Source of the DNA: Nissolia schottii
Taxonomy: Eukaryota > Streptophyta > Magnoliopsida > Fabales > Fabaceae
NCBI GenBank assembly: GCA_003254905.1
Contig: QANU01085255.1
Span: 240,735-304,734 of the forward strand
Reading direction: 5' to 3'
DNA: 64,000 nucleotides
This document shows positions 1-11,756 of this stretch, piece after piece. The notes beneath the pieces are model-generated. The model saw only the letters and a program-made list of their open reading frames with translations, was not told the DNA's origin and did not search any database. A program made the position numbers and the translations under genes. Every line of letters begins with the position of its first letter. Positions within the stretch are counted from its first letter, which is position 1.

Positions 1-1595
1 TATATATATATATATATATATATCATTAGGAATATAATTATATTGGCTGTTTTTTTATTACTTATAATATTTGGTCTCACTAATGTCTAAAGAAATTAAA
101 TAAAAGAACAATTTAAACTATTTTATTGATTTTGGCCCGAAATGGGTAATAGTCGTTCCGTCTATTTTTTATTGGCTTTCACGGTTTTATGAAAACCACT
201 AGCCAATTATAAATAGGTAAGGAGGATTTTGGTCCACAACACATCAAAATATAAGCAGTCTTTTTTCCTATCTGAAAAACTGTGTTCAAGCCTTGTTAGG
301 GACCAATAAACGTGAATCCAAACATCAATGAACAATATCAATCAACTCCTGTATATTTAAGAATTCGGGTATACATTTTCGCATTTAGTCTGTTTATCTT
401 CTTGATAATTTAACATGGATGGTCTTGGGGTAAAAAGAAATAAGGTTTTCTAACAAGTGATATCAGAGTTATCTATGATTGAATTATTGAAAAATAATTC
501 ATATTTTTTTTGGGTTGATGTTTGAATTTTGGTTTAGATTGAAAGTAAAGCTTGTTAAATCTTTTATGAAAGAAAATTGAAATTATAGACGAGCTTTTCG
601 AATCTAAGCATTAGGTTTGTTAGAAATAAATTAGTCTATTTAATATATCTGTGACTGATTTTGACTTATTCATAACAAATTTAGGTTGATTTAATTTGAT
701 TCTATCATTTAAGCTATGATTCTATTATTAGCCTATATATTGACACCTAATTGTAACCAACATGAACAACCTTCAATAATACATCATTATTATTCATGTT
801 TAGTCTCTGCTTCTTGATTTTTTCCCTGCTTATCATCTCTGATTTATCATGAAATCTCACAAGGCTTGTGTTGAAACAATAGGGCATCCTTTATTCAGTA
901 AATGCGGTGGATTAATGTTGTTTTTGGGTTAACAAACCTTCTTGAAGGAGCTCAAAGGGGCACTGATTTATCTTTAGAGTTAATATAAAATAGGGTATTG
1001 TTTATCTTAAGATGTTGATTTCCTATATAACATGAATTTGTATAATTCAGATTTAGTAAAATGAATTACCCTTAAGCACGTGAATCACTAATAAATTACT
1101 ATGGTTTCATCCTGGTTTTGTCCTTTTTTATTGAATTCACACTATGTTATTCGTGTAACAATCAATTCAGATGCAATATTGTTTATTAATATGGAAATCA
1201 CATTCACTATGTTTGGGCTTTGTATGTGTTATCTTTCTTTATCCTAATTTTATCAAGATGTATTAACTATTATTTCGACTTGCCGGCGCCCATGTCCATG
1301 TATGCATAATGCTACAAGCATGCATGATCTTCCTTAATTTTGGTTTGCTATTTATATATAGTGCCGTGAACAGGTCTATTGCTATGCCTTTGATGGCCTT
1401 TTGTGTTTTCTTAATTATAGCTGAAGTTTTATAATTTTAATCTATATATTATGATGGCATGAAATCTCAAGAGATTTGATTGTCCAATTTATGACCAATT
1501 TATTTTGGTCTCGCTATTACGGGGCTTACTTTTGCGTATTTGATTATTTTTGGTCTCTAGTAATACATATAATTCAATTTTAGATTGATTTTATC

Positions 1596-1637
<42 letters not shown>

Positions 1638-2110
1638 TTAAATTTGGAATTATTTTATAAAGGATATGATAAAATCTTAAACATTTTGATATCCAATTAT
1701 TTATTTTTGGGATATAAAATTTATCAATGTGATCCAGTTGTAATGTAAAGAATCTAGTTATGTTATTTGGATTCAATTATTTATAAGAAAACACGTTTTA
1801 AGATAAATTGATTGAAACAATATACTATCAAAGTAGCCTCTATTGTTAAAATCATTTTATTTTGGAACTTAAGTAACATTGTGAGCATGTGATTCATGCG
1901 AATATTAGTCGGCCCAAAGGAAGATCAATATTTGGCCAAATTACATGAACACTTTTGATGATAAATATTTTGAATCCTATTGTATTAATTTTGCATTCAA
2001 TTTTTCTTTTAAGGATAAGAGTTCATTAAGTAAATTAATTGAGATAACATGCTGTCAAAGTAGCATCTCTTATCAAAGTTAATTTATTTTGGAACATAAA
2101 GAAGATTATG
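1..2110. other. AT-rich intergenic spacer with decayed repeats
   Basis: No supportable gene. The stretch opens with a (TA)n run (1-23) and has another at 1601-1635. A short motif near 456-470 (TGATATCAGAGTTATC) resembles the initiator-Met-tRNA primer-binding site of copia elements, but no LTR boundary is clear. Two diverged direct copies, about 1800-1890 and 2035-2105, share the words 'tatcaaagtagc' or 'gtcaaagtagc' and 'tttattttggaac'. The likeliest explanation is decayed retroelement sequence. Confidence 0.5.
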
Positions 2111-4669
2111 TGTAACATCCCGATTTTTTTCCTTACAAAGAATTCGCGTAATGAATAATTTCGCATAATTAAAGTATACTCGAGACGATTATTTATACTG
2201 AAAATTTAATTGTAAAAATTTATTTCTCCAAAATACTAGTCAAAATAATGGTTTCGTAAGCTTATGGGATTTTCGCGAGATTCGGATCGATTTTCGATTA
2301 TCACCAGAATTTAATTACGACTCAAAGGTATTCATAAAATACAATATTATTAAAATAAATTTACGAATACCTTGACCGGAATTAAATTCCTCATAAGAAA
2401 AATTAGTAGATCAAGATGGTATGTCCGAAATATTTTTAGGACATCCGCATACGAACGATTAACGACTAAACGCTATCAAACATGATCAAAGTTGATCACA
2501 TGGTCATGGCCATTATCCAAACCCACGGACGAGCTTCCCCACCGTCAGCAAAGAAAAAAAAAAGAAACAAAGAGAAAAGTAAAGAAAGATTAACGGATGA
2601 GGATGTATAGATATTTATAATATAATAATAATATAATAATAAAAATAAAAATAAGCATAATAAGGCAGTGTTTCACCTTCTTTCTTTGTTAATTTTTGTT
2701 CCGTTTTGTTTCGTTCGTGCACTCTGCGGTCACGTTGCTGGACTCAGGAAAAATAGGAGGAACGCATCAACTTGAAAGAATATTTTTCTCATCACTTTCA
2801 CCGATTCAGAACGCGATTAGGAGGTGGGTAATCCTAGACCCACTGTCTATGTGGATTTTTATGTTATTTTATGTGTTTATATTTGAAAAAGAGACTTAGG
2901 AAATGTTATGTGCGAAATATAGAGATAACATTGTAAGGATGGTTTTACGTAGTTTTAATGGTAGAAAAATGTAACTGTACTGGTTGGAACCTATGGAAAG
3001 TCTAAATATGTTTTCAGGGAAAAAACTATGTGAAATAAGCAAGAAAACAACGCTATGGAGGAGTTTAAGGGAATGTCATTCGAATGACCGAACATAGTCA
3101 TATTCGACTACCTTGAAATTTATTCACCCTAGAGCATTTTTAACAGGTCATTCGAATGCCCCCCTGATTTTTTACACACTGGGAGCAATTTGAGAGGTCA
3201 TTCGAATGACCTAATCCTAGTCATTCGAATTACTCATCATTTCCACAAACAGAGAGTTGAATTTTCATGTGATTCGAATGACTAACTCATGTAGAATGTA
3301 TGTGTTATGTTAGCCTGCATCATGAGGACTCGGTCGTCATTACGGCTTAGGACGACTGTATATAACTAGAGAATTATCACCTAAAGTTGAAAGAACATAA
3401 TTAAACCCTAGGAAACAATGATGTCTTAAGAAGGTTCTGGCCACACTGGTATGCCTTGAAGAAGGTACGTAGTTATATGATTAGGGTTATCCCCTCTCTT
3501 AACACGTCCAACGGATCAGCTCCTCACCAGTCCAGTAATGTGGATTGGTTAAACATAAACGCAGGAATAAGCCTGAACTCATGTTAAAGAAAAGATGAAC
3601 CCAGACACAGGCCTGATTTTATAAATACAGGCATAGGCCTGATCATGAAAAACAGGCGCAAGCCAGAATTTTTATAAAGGCAGGCACATGCTTGACCATG
3701 ATAAAGACAGGCATAGGCTTGGTAAAGGTAGCCATATGCGTAACCTAGTAAGGGGCCCCAAAGAATGAAATGAACAAAGTCATGCATAGTCGAGTCACAG
3801 GGTCGACCCACGAGTCCACGCCTGGTCGAGTCACAGGGTCGACCCCTCGCTATCCCCCTAGTTGGGTGGTTGTGCCTATCGTTGCTCGATGTCTTCCTCC
3901 TATGAGCTTACGTGGCTAGCTACCCCACTGGTTAGAGCGTTGCCAGGTCGTCAACGATAGGGAACACAAGTAGGTTCTAGCCATCGACCACGGCTACAAA
4001 GGTGGAAGGACAAAAAGAACCAAGAAGGATGCAACCACATGGCGCATAAGAAATCTCCAGATCTCCCTCATGCATGAGATGTATGTATGAATGTATGTGT
4101 GTATGTAATTATGTAAGTATGTATATGTAAATAGGTAAGTATGTATACGCACGTATGCGTTGGGCCTTGTCGAGTGAAACAACATCACAAGACTGCCCCA
4201 CCAAGTACAAGTTACGTGGGTGCATGATCACATGACATGATATCCAAACGATCAGGATTAGAAAACACGAGAACCTATAATTAAGAAAGCAAGATTAGAT
4301 TCCCCAGTCACCTAGTAGCTTAGATAAAGCTGCTCAGGACTAGTATGGCTAATAATAATCAGTAGGAATTTTAGTGTACGCGTACACATAGCGATCCCCT
4401 GAGCGGCCTGGAACATAACAGAAGAAAATGCGATGCCCCATTCCTCAAGTTTTCCCATTGCGAATGCAAAGTTCTCATCCCCACTCCTTTATGGTTCTAG
4501 GTGGGTGCAACTGGTATACCTAAGAGGATGAGACGACCGCAGGAAGTAAAGTCAGGAGGCTCCAGTGAAGTCACAGGATTACCAGTTCTGATCCACGCAC
4601 AATGACGATTACTGTTTGGTATTCTGTGGCAGTTAAATGGTCTGGATCGACCATTAACTATTATGTGCA
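2111..4669 (+). mobile_element. Solo LTR, 2.56 kb, flanked by TTATG duplication
   Basis: The sequence starts TGTAACATCCCG and ends TATGTGCA, so it has the TG...CA ends of an LTR. The same 5 bases, TTATG, flank it at 2106-2110 and 4670-4674. No gag or pol reading frame lies inside or beside it, so it is read as a solo LTR left by LTR-LTR recombination. The TGTAACATCCC opening is common in long plant Ty3/gypsy LTRs, but the superfamily is inference. An AT-rich, TATA-like tract lies at about 2610-2660. Inside are a cluster of TCATTCGAATGA palindromes (3075-3282), degenerate 'aggcataggcctgat' repeats (about 3600-3735), a duplicated 'gtcgagtcacagggtcgacc' near 3789 and 3823, and a (TATG)n-like tract near 4080-4145. 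Short reading frames in it are not genes. Confidence 0.8.
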
Positions 4670-4734
4670 TTATGTGTAATTATGTACTAGTACTCCAATG
4701 TGAAACTGTATTATGGACCACACGATTTTGTGTA

Positions 4735-4743
4735 TACATACAT

Positions 4744-4797
<54 letters not shown>

Positions 4798-4798
4798 T
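4735..4798. repeat. Compound microsatellite (ATAC)n(CA)n(TA)n
   Basis: Three adjacent simple repeats: ATAC units to about 4760, CA units to about 4778, then TA units to 4798. It lies 65 bp after the solo LTR. It is a likely length polymorphism with no coding role. Confidence 0.9.
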
Positions 4799-5405
4799 AT
4801 AAAATATTCTGTATGACAATCCCCTCAGCTAGTTATCGCTTGTATATGTATATAACTCATCAAACACGCACGGCTCATAATTTGGGAATAAATAGAGAAA
4901 AGGAAAAAGTTTCAAAATGGTTAATATTTTTGAGTAAGAAATATTTGCAACCTTAAAAGTAGGGGTTAGAAGTAACCTAACTAAAGCAAAAAATAACCTA
5001 ATGAGCATTGTTTGCCACTTAAGCATAAACAGTTAATTAGGGTGTTTTATTATAGGGATTGGAGAGAATCTCGTGACCAGAGATATACTCACTTCAATTA
5101 ATTCAAACTCCTATAGGGATTAGTCACCATTTCTGGTGGTAAATATCCATGGGGAGAACAGGGGAAAAAAATGTTGGTGGCCCAGATGGGCAGGCCCAAA
5201 ACAAGGTCCAATTATGTCTGATGGGACATTCTTTTCTTCGGCTCATTAGTTTCACCAAAAACATGGATCATGAGAGAAACATCATTAGTGATTGCAAGCG
5301 ACAGAAAAATGTTCACACCGTTACAACACACAACGATAAAAGCAAACGAAATTCCAAGGTGGTAGCAGCAGCACATTGCAGTTGCAAGGAAAGACCCCAA
5401 AAGAG
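4799..5405 (+). promoter_or_regulatory. Upstream region of the MAT2B-like gene
   Basis: This stretch lies between the microsatellite and the predicted start codon at 5406. It must hold the promoter and 5' leader of the downstream gene, but no unambiguous TATA box or start site was identified. An upstream in-frame codon at 5376 could extend the protein by ten residues. The 5406 ATG is preferred because it opens directly into the conserved Rossmann strand. Confidence 0.4.
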
Positions 5406-6590
5406 ATGAGTAAGAAGAAGGTTCTGGTTGTGGGAGGAACTGGTTACCTGGGCCAGCATCTATTACAATCCTATGCTTCTCATTCTTCTTCTGATGGTAC
5501 CAATGGAGTCTCACCTTACGATCTGGCATTTACTCACCACTCCAATCCTCCTCCGAAGCCTCTGGTTGATGCCATTCCTGGCTCCCTTGCTTTCCAAGTT
5601 GATTTGAAAACTGGCAATGGGTTTGAAGCCATTTCCAATGCCTTTGGTCAGGTTTGGTTTCTGTTTGCCACTTGCCCATCACCTCCTTAGCTGAATTTGG
5701 TTCTGTTGTCAAGTTGGGTGGCTAAAAGACATGATTTTGATTGGTGGGTCGTTTTGTGAATTTGTTTTTGGATGTAAAGTTTGATCCTTTTTTTCTATAT
5801 TGCTATTCAATAGGATTGAATGCATCCCCAAATGTTGAAGCAAAATGACAAACTTTGTGGCATGCTTCTTTTTATGGATTTATTTAACTGATAGATTTAT
5901 AGTGTTTCGATATGAAAATGCCTGCGTTGAATTCACTAGAGTTGCAAGAGTATTTGGTCAGGTTTTGTAGCCACTGCCCCACCCATAAGCTGAACATTTG
6001 TTTCTATTGTTATAAATTCAAGCTGGGTGGCAAAAGAATCATGATTTCAATTGATGGGTGGTTTTGCGAATGTTGTTTCTGGGATTGAAATGGTTACCAA
6101 CATGAGAAGTGAGATACATTACCAATTTAGCTGCTAACACAGTATTTTAGTTCATCTTGCATCTTGCAGAATGAATCTTCAATTGTTGAAGAAATGGAGA
6201 AAGCATAATTAACTGATTTAGATTTCAATTGTGCAAGCAGTTTTAGGCCAATCCAAATAACCCGTGTCTTTCACACTGAGGCTGTGTGGGGTTGAGCAGC
6301 TCATATTTTTTCAGCCTTGAAATTGAGATCTATTAATACTATGCATATATGTTTCTGAAATCTGCATGTTTTTTTTGGACAAATGGAATTTTATTGTGAA
6401 AAGTTCGCTTCTGCTTTTCCCCTCAACTTGATAGATAGTTAGCCACTCATTAATCTTGTCATATACCACTATGCTTGTGCGCACGAGCCTTGGAGAGACA
6501 GTGAGAGAAAGCACGTTTCATGTAATGGTTTTGATTTCGAACACCTGTAAGTTAATAGACTGCAAAGAAGGTTGAGCCTTTCATCCATTA

Positions 6591-6627
<37 letters not shown>

Positions 6628-8988
6628 GTATATATATATTGAGGATATTGCTGTTCTCAAATAGAAAATAATCAAAAGAAAACATAAGGATAAAGAATCA
6701 TGAGTTACCACTTCAAAGCTTCTAGAGTATTGTGACGTGTTTCATCATGTGAATGACAATCCGGTTGCTTTTGTAATGCAGCCCGACGTGGTTATCAATT
6801 GTGCAGCCATGTCAGCGCCTCGTGCTTGTGAAATTGATCCTGCTGCTGCACACGCTATTAACGTTCCAACATCTCTTGTGAAATGGTTGCAAAGCTTTAA
6901 AGAAAGAAGCAGTCTTCTCATTCATCTCTCCACCGATCAAGGTAAGCCAAAACCATATCATGAAAGATGAAGATGAAGGAGATGACTGTAGAATACTAAT
7001 TTAGGAATGGGAATTGAATAAAAAAGATCATTATTTCTCTATCAGTGTCTCTTTCTAACTTTTGTAATTCTTAACTAAAAACTATTATCATAATTTATAA
7101 GTGTCAGAAATTTCAGCCGGGAATAGCCTATGGCCATGCATACTTTTCGTTCTTTTATCCTTTTTTCACAATATGAAATGAACAAATCATTTTTGGTATA
7201 GGGTTTTACTTGATTAACTATTGTGTTTGTTATCCATATCCATATCCATGTCTACACTAAAAGTTTTGGCTATATTGTAATTTATATTTCGTCTCACCAG
7301 TTTATGATGGAGAGAAGTCCTTTTACAAGGAAGAAGACGTTGCTGCTCCAGTAAATGTTTATGGTAAAACTAAAGTGGCAGCAGAGCAGTTCATCTCAGA
7401 AAAATGCTCGAATTATGCAATTCTGAGAAGCAGTATCATCTATGGCCCCCAAACAGTCTCGCCAGTGCCAAAATCTCTTCCTATTCAGGTGCATGTGGAT
7501 CATGTATTCTATGCTTCATTGGCCAATGGCAACTAATGCTTTCAGCGTTTGGATTGATAAAATTCAAAAGAATGCAGTGCTTGTAAATTTCAATACTTCA
7601 TGGATGATGAATCAGATATTTCTTTGCTTTGCATGGTTTCTTTTTTCTTGTTTCCCTCAGTGTCATGTTTTTAATCTTTGAAAGAGAGAGCTTTAAATTG
7701 CTGATGATTTTCCCTTTTTGCTTCAACCTTTATGCAAATATTACAATTTGTCATCATTAATTACTAGCTACTTCTTCTATTACTTCTGAGACCCACTTGA
7801 ATATGGGGTCGGTCATGTTCTTGGGAAAGATGCATCTATTGGGAAATTTATGATTATGTGATATGTTATTAATTCGTACTATTTAATTGATGCAGTGGAT
7901 TGATGGGGCCCTTGCTAAAGGAGAAAACGCAACGTTCTTTCATGATGAGTTCCGTTGTCCAATCTATGTTAAGGATCTTGTAACTATCATACTAGCTTTA
8001 ACAAGCCAATGGATATCAGGTAATATGATTTTTAGTAGCCAAGCTAATATATCGACTCATATGGATTTCTGAAGAAAAAAGAAGAAAAATTCCGAATGTA
8101 ACTAATTTGACATATGAGATTGATTTTCAATAGACATGTCCTAAGCTTGCAAAATATAATTTAGAATGTTAAGAAACTGAGACATTTCCTTGTCTATGAA
8201 ATTGTTTTTATAATATAACTGAATTACACAACGCATTGTTTTAGTGCTGATCTTCTACTTTTTTGTTTAAACTACTTTGAGACATCTCAAACTACTTTTT
8301 AGTTCTGATTTTCTGATTCTTGTCACAGAGGGTAAGCAAATACAACTGTTACTTAATGCCGGTGGACCTGATAGGGTATCCCGTGTACAAATGGCTGAGG
8401 CTGTTGCACAATTTAGAGGCTATGGCACCTCCATAATCAAATCAGTGTCTTCCTCGTCGGTACGTCTTATGCTTCATTGTATCACAAATTTTTGCGATGC
8501 ATATGTGAATATATTAGGATCTGTTTTGTTTAAAAAACCGTTTCTCTGTTCTCATTTCTTGTTTTCATTCTATTTTCTACTATTGAGATTTTGTGAAAAA
8601 AAGTTTTGATTTTTTTTTGCACTCTTTCCTTCACAAAATCTTAAAAACAAGAAACATAACAAAAACAAGGTGATACTTTTGTAGTTAAGTTGAAAATGGA
8701 AAATGAATGCATAAAGCGTTTTCTAAAGCCTAATAGACCCTTAATTTCGTTGATCTTCTGATGGCCATTTGAAGACTTCTTAGCCTGTTATGATTTATCT
8801 TCTTTCTCTTTGAGTGCATTTCTTTGAGATGAATTGAGGTTTTCCTCATCTTTCAGGTTGACCGAGGCGTGAAATCCCCAGCCGACATATCAATGGATAT
8901 CACTAGACTGGTTGAAACCCTAAAAATCAATCCCGTTTCGTTCAAAGACGGCGTCAGATTGACACTTGCAGCTGAAGCTAAGCAATGA
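5406..8988 (+). CDS. NAD(P)-binding Rossmann-fold protein, MAT2B / RmlD-like
   Basis: Six exons join in frame: 5406-5651, 6782-6941, 7301-7488, 7896-8019, 8329-8459 and 8857-8988, all with GT-AG introns, giving 326 residues. The N-terminus has the glycine-rich nucleotide loop GGTGYLG (residues 10-16). Further on are STDQVYDG (exon 2-3 junction), a YGKTK motif matching the SDR YxxxK pair, and SSIIYGPQ. These fit the extended-SDR/RmlD_sub_bind family, which includes dTDP-4-dehydrorhamnose reductase and the regulatory beta subunit of methionine adenosyltransferase. Plant members (At4g00560-like) are usually annotated as MAT2B-related. Whether this one binds MAT or reduces a sugar nucleotide cannot be told from sequence. 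No targeting peptide is obvious, so it is probably cytosolic. Intron 1 (1130 bp) contains a (TA)n/(TATG)n microsatellite at 6592-6640. All exons are open and phases agree, so the gene looks functional. Confidence 0.9.
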
Positions 8989-10266
8989 GGCAACAAAGAC
9001 GTCCAACGAGCCCTTTCCATAAAAAGTGAGACTATGCTCTCATAGCTGCTCTCTTACTACATTTACATTGTTACCAACATAGTAAATTCATGAAAAAATT
9101 TTAAGCCAAGCCAATTTGTTGGACCATCAAGGGAATTAGTAAATGAGAAGTAGTTAATCAAGTCACAACACCATTGCCATTTGCCACCCTTTTTTAGATG
9201 GTTTGGTTTTCATGTAAGAACACCTGTAATCAATTCTGGAGTTAAAAGTGAGAAATTTTCTCTGCAGGTGGCTACCAGAATTGATTTTAGATGTTTCCAA
9301 CTGAAAACCAAACAAACAACCCATCTTTCTCCAACTAGTTTTTAATTTTTTATTTTCCAAAGTACACATTTGCAAAAAGAGGTGTGTCATTCACACAGAT
9401 AAAATATGTACAAGAGTGTCACAGAGCCTTATGTGGCAAACTTGATGTCATGTGGAGCCAATTAATAAAAGACATCAAAGGGCTCAAAGAATTCTCTATG
9501 AAAGTGTGAGGTAAAAGTGTATGTCAGTGTATCATTTTCATTTAAGAAAATAAACTGTATTGAAATGTGTTTTTGGATGTAAAGATAAATATTGGAATTA
9601 AAGTTGCTTATTATATGTTAAGTGACAGCAAAACGTTTTTGTTGTTGTAAGTATAGCCTTTCAAGAGCAGTATTACGCCTTTCGTAGCCATGACAGGAAC
9701 AAAGACATTAGAACAAAATGTTTGTGTATTTTCTATATGTTGCTGAAGTTGAAAAAGAGAAACCAAAAAATTTTTGTTTGAGAGAAATTTTTTTGTCTCC
9801 GTTCTCGTGTCTATGTTCTCTTATCTTGTCTCTGATATCAAATGCAACCTAAAAGAAAAGGAAGAGTTTTACATGGATACACTTGCAATAAAATCAAACT
9901 TTACTGGCTTTGTTTTAAATATATTGACTTATTTTCAGATCTTACCCGTTTTATTGGAAGGGTATCCTAATTATAAAGTGTTTAAAATTTGAACTTATAT
10001 ATATGGATGAATTTTCCCATTCGAAAATGTACCCAATGAATGACATTCGTGGTCCACATTAAACTAGAGGAAGAAATTATGATAGTATTATTCATTATTA
10101 AAAGAAAAAAAGGATAGGGCTATCCATGAAGAAAACCTTTGTGGTCAGAATCAGACCAGTGAATCTTGTTCCTTCCTGGCATCACTCCCCTCTTCACACA
10201 AATGCTTCTTTTTTTTTTTTGGGTGTGGGGTCATTTTTCCAAACACTAAAAGAAAGGAAAAAAAAA
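8989..10266. other. 3' region of the MAT2B-like gene and NDHS upstream region
   Basis: No gene recognised. The first few hundred bases probably hold the 3'UTR of the upstream gene. The last part holds the promoter and leader of NDHS. A TATATATA motif at about 9997-10004 is a possible but unproven TATA element. Short reading frames here have no recognisable domains. Confidence 0.4.
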
Positions 10267-10974
10267 ATGTCCAGTTTTGTTGCTCTTCATAGCCTGCATG
10301 GCTCTCTCCTTAGATCCCAATTCCTAGGCCAAGAAAATAAGCCTTCCACTTCCACCATTCACACCAAACCAACCTACAAAGTGGCACAGCCACCATGTGC
10401 AAAATTTGACATGTTCCAAATCATGGGAGGCAGAGGACTCTGCAATGGAGAACAAGGCCTTCAACAAGAGCTCAAAAAATCAACAACACCAACACCACCA
10501 TCAGAAACAAGTGACGACGACAAAGACAGAGAAGAAGAAAACTCTCTAACACTGTCAGTGTCAGCAGAAGAAGATGGTTTCGAGAAAGAGTTAATGGGGC
10601 TAACGGGGGGCTTCCCCGGCGGCGAGAAGGGCTTGAAGAAGTTCATCGAGCTAAACCCTCCTCCCAAGAAGGGCTCAGGAGCCAAAAGCTTGAAACTTGC
10701 GCTCTCGAAGACAAAGGCAAAGGCGCCGGAACTGCCTCTACTGCTTCCGGGGATGATTGCCATTGTGAAGAACGAGAACAGTCCATACTACATGTACTGT
10801 GGGATTGTGCAGAGGATCACTGATGGGAAAGCAGGGGTCCTGTTTGAAGGAGGGAACTGGGACAGGTTGATAACCTTCAGGCTTGAAGAGCTTGAGAGGA
10901 GGGAGAAGGGTCCTCCCATGAAGAACCCCAAGTCTTGTGTTCTTGAACCTTTGCTTGAGAAGCAATCATCGTAG
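10267..10974 (+). CDS. NAD(P)H-quinone oxidoreductase subunit S, chloroplastic (NdhS/CRR31)
   Basis: A single exon encodes 235 residues. NdhS is the ferredoxin-binding subunit of the chloroplast NDH complex, which carries cyclic electron flow around photosystem I at the thylakoid. The first 50 or so residues are rich in Ser, Leu and Lys with few acids, as in a chloroplast transit peptide. An acidic, poorly conserved linker follows (about 75-105), then a conserved block with LTGGFPGGEKGLKKFIELNPP, and a C-terminal SH3-like domain (about 155-225) with LLPGMIAIVKNENSPYYMYCGIVQRI (split here as LLPGMIAIVKN and YYMYCGIVQRI) and LFEGGNWDRLITFRLEELE. The reading frame extends upstream to 10126 without a stop. 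The 10267 ATG is preferred because the extension runs through a poly-T/poly-A leader with no conserved sequence and would spoil the transit peptide. Length fits plant NdhS. Confidence 0.92.
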   Translation: MSSFVALHSLHGSLLRSQFLGQENKPSTSTIHTKPTYKVAQPPCAKFDMFQIMGGRGLCNGEQGLQQELKKSTTPTPPSETSDDDKDREEENSLTLSVSAEEDGFEKELMGLTGGFPGGEKGLKKFIELNPPPKKGSGAKSLKLALSKTKAKAPELPLLLPGMIAIVKNENSPYYMYCGIVQRITDGKAGVLFEGGNWDRLITFRLEELERREKGPPMKNPKSCVLEPLLEKQSS

Positions 10975-11688
10975 TTCCGAGCTCTTTCTTTTCTCCTTTT
11001 GTTTTGCAAAGTTATGTGCCTTTCTGACAATTTGTCTAGTGCATGTCTGGGTTTCTGTCATGTTGGCTTAGAATCGATTCTGTCATTTCTAGTGTTAACC
11101 AAAATCGATTCTGAGACATTCCTACTGAAAACTAAGCATGCTGTAATGCTCGTTGATGTGGCTTGCTTTGCTTTGTTTTGTTGTCCTTCTAAGGGGTCAT
11201 TAGAAGTGACACAAAGGTTGAAAATGAAGTGGTTGTTCTTTGTTCTCAGACTGTAAATTTTATGTAAAATGAATAAGCAAATCTAAGGTGCATAAATTAG
11301 TGAGTGAGTGTGTGTGTGTGAGATGTACAGAGTTTTTAATGGCATTGTCCTTTTCCAGAATCATGTTTAGAACTGTTATCTTTGGACAAATGGTTAATCA
11401 TGGTTTTGATTTCATTCATTCCTGTCCGACTGCATTTCTGACAAATGACAGTTAGGATAAGGATATTGTTGATGTACAACTCTCTGAGAAAAAGAAAATT
11501 GGGATGAACACCGCCTTTTATAATATTTATACATATATAATTCCAACTTAATTTTAAATGAATGATATGATGTATGTGCAGGATCACAAGTGAACCCAAG
11601 CAAGTGTATATTAACATTACTCCCTAATGTATTTGAATAAGGATACACTAAAATGAAAAAGGAGTCTCACTTGTTACTTTATTGAACN
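10975..11688. other. Intergenic region downstream of NDHS
   Basis: It contains the probable 3'UTR of NDHS and a short GT-rich tract near 11303-11322. No gene is supported. It ends at a single undetermined base (11688) that also marks the truncated edge of the neighbouring retroelement, so the junction may be an assembly artefact. Confidence 0.4.
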
Positions 11689-11756
11689 TTAACTAATTTA
11701 ACTAACTAACTAACAATAATATATCCTACACCCCCCTCAAGATGGAGCGTGTCAAT

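Noticed and set aside
456..470. Possible copia primer-binding site in the first 500 bases
   Set aside because: Two or more mismatches to TGGTATCAGAGC and no LTR end directly upstream; not strong enough for a feature.
2696..2899. 67-codon reading frame in the solo LTR
   Set aside because: No recognisable domain, and it lies inside an LTR leader-like region; chance frame.
3075..3282. CRISPR-like array of palindromic repeats
   Set aside because: Spacing is irregular, units are diverged and the context is a plant LTR; not a CRISPR array.
6469..6711. Frame with an Ile-Tyr repeat on the minus strand
   Set aside because: It is a translation of the (TA)n/(TATG)n microsatellite within intron 1 of the MAT2B-like gene.
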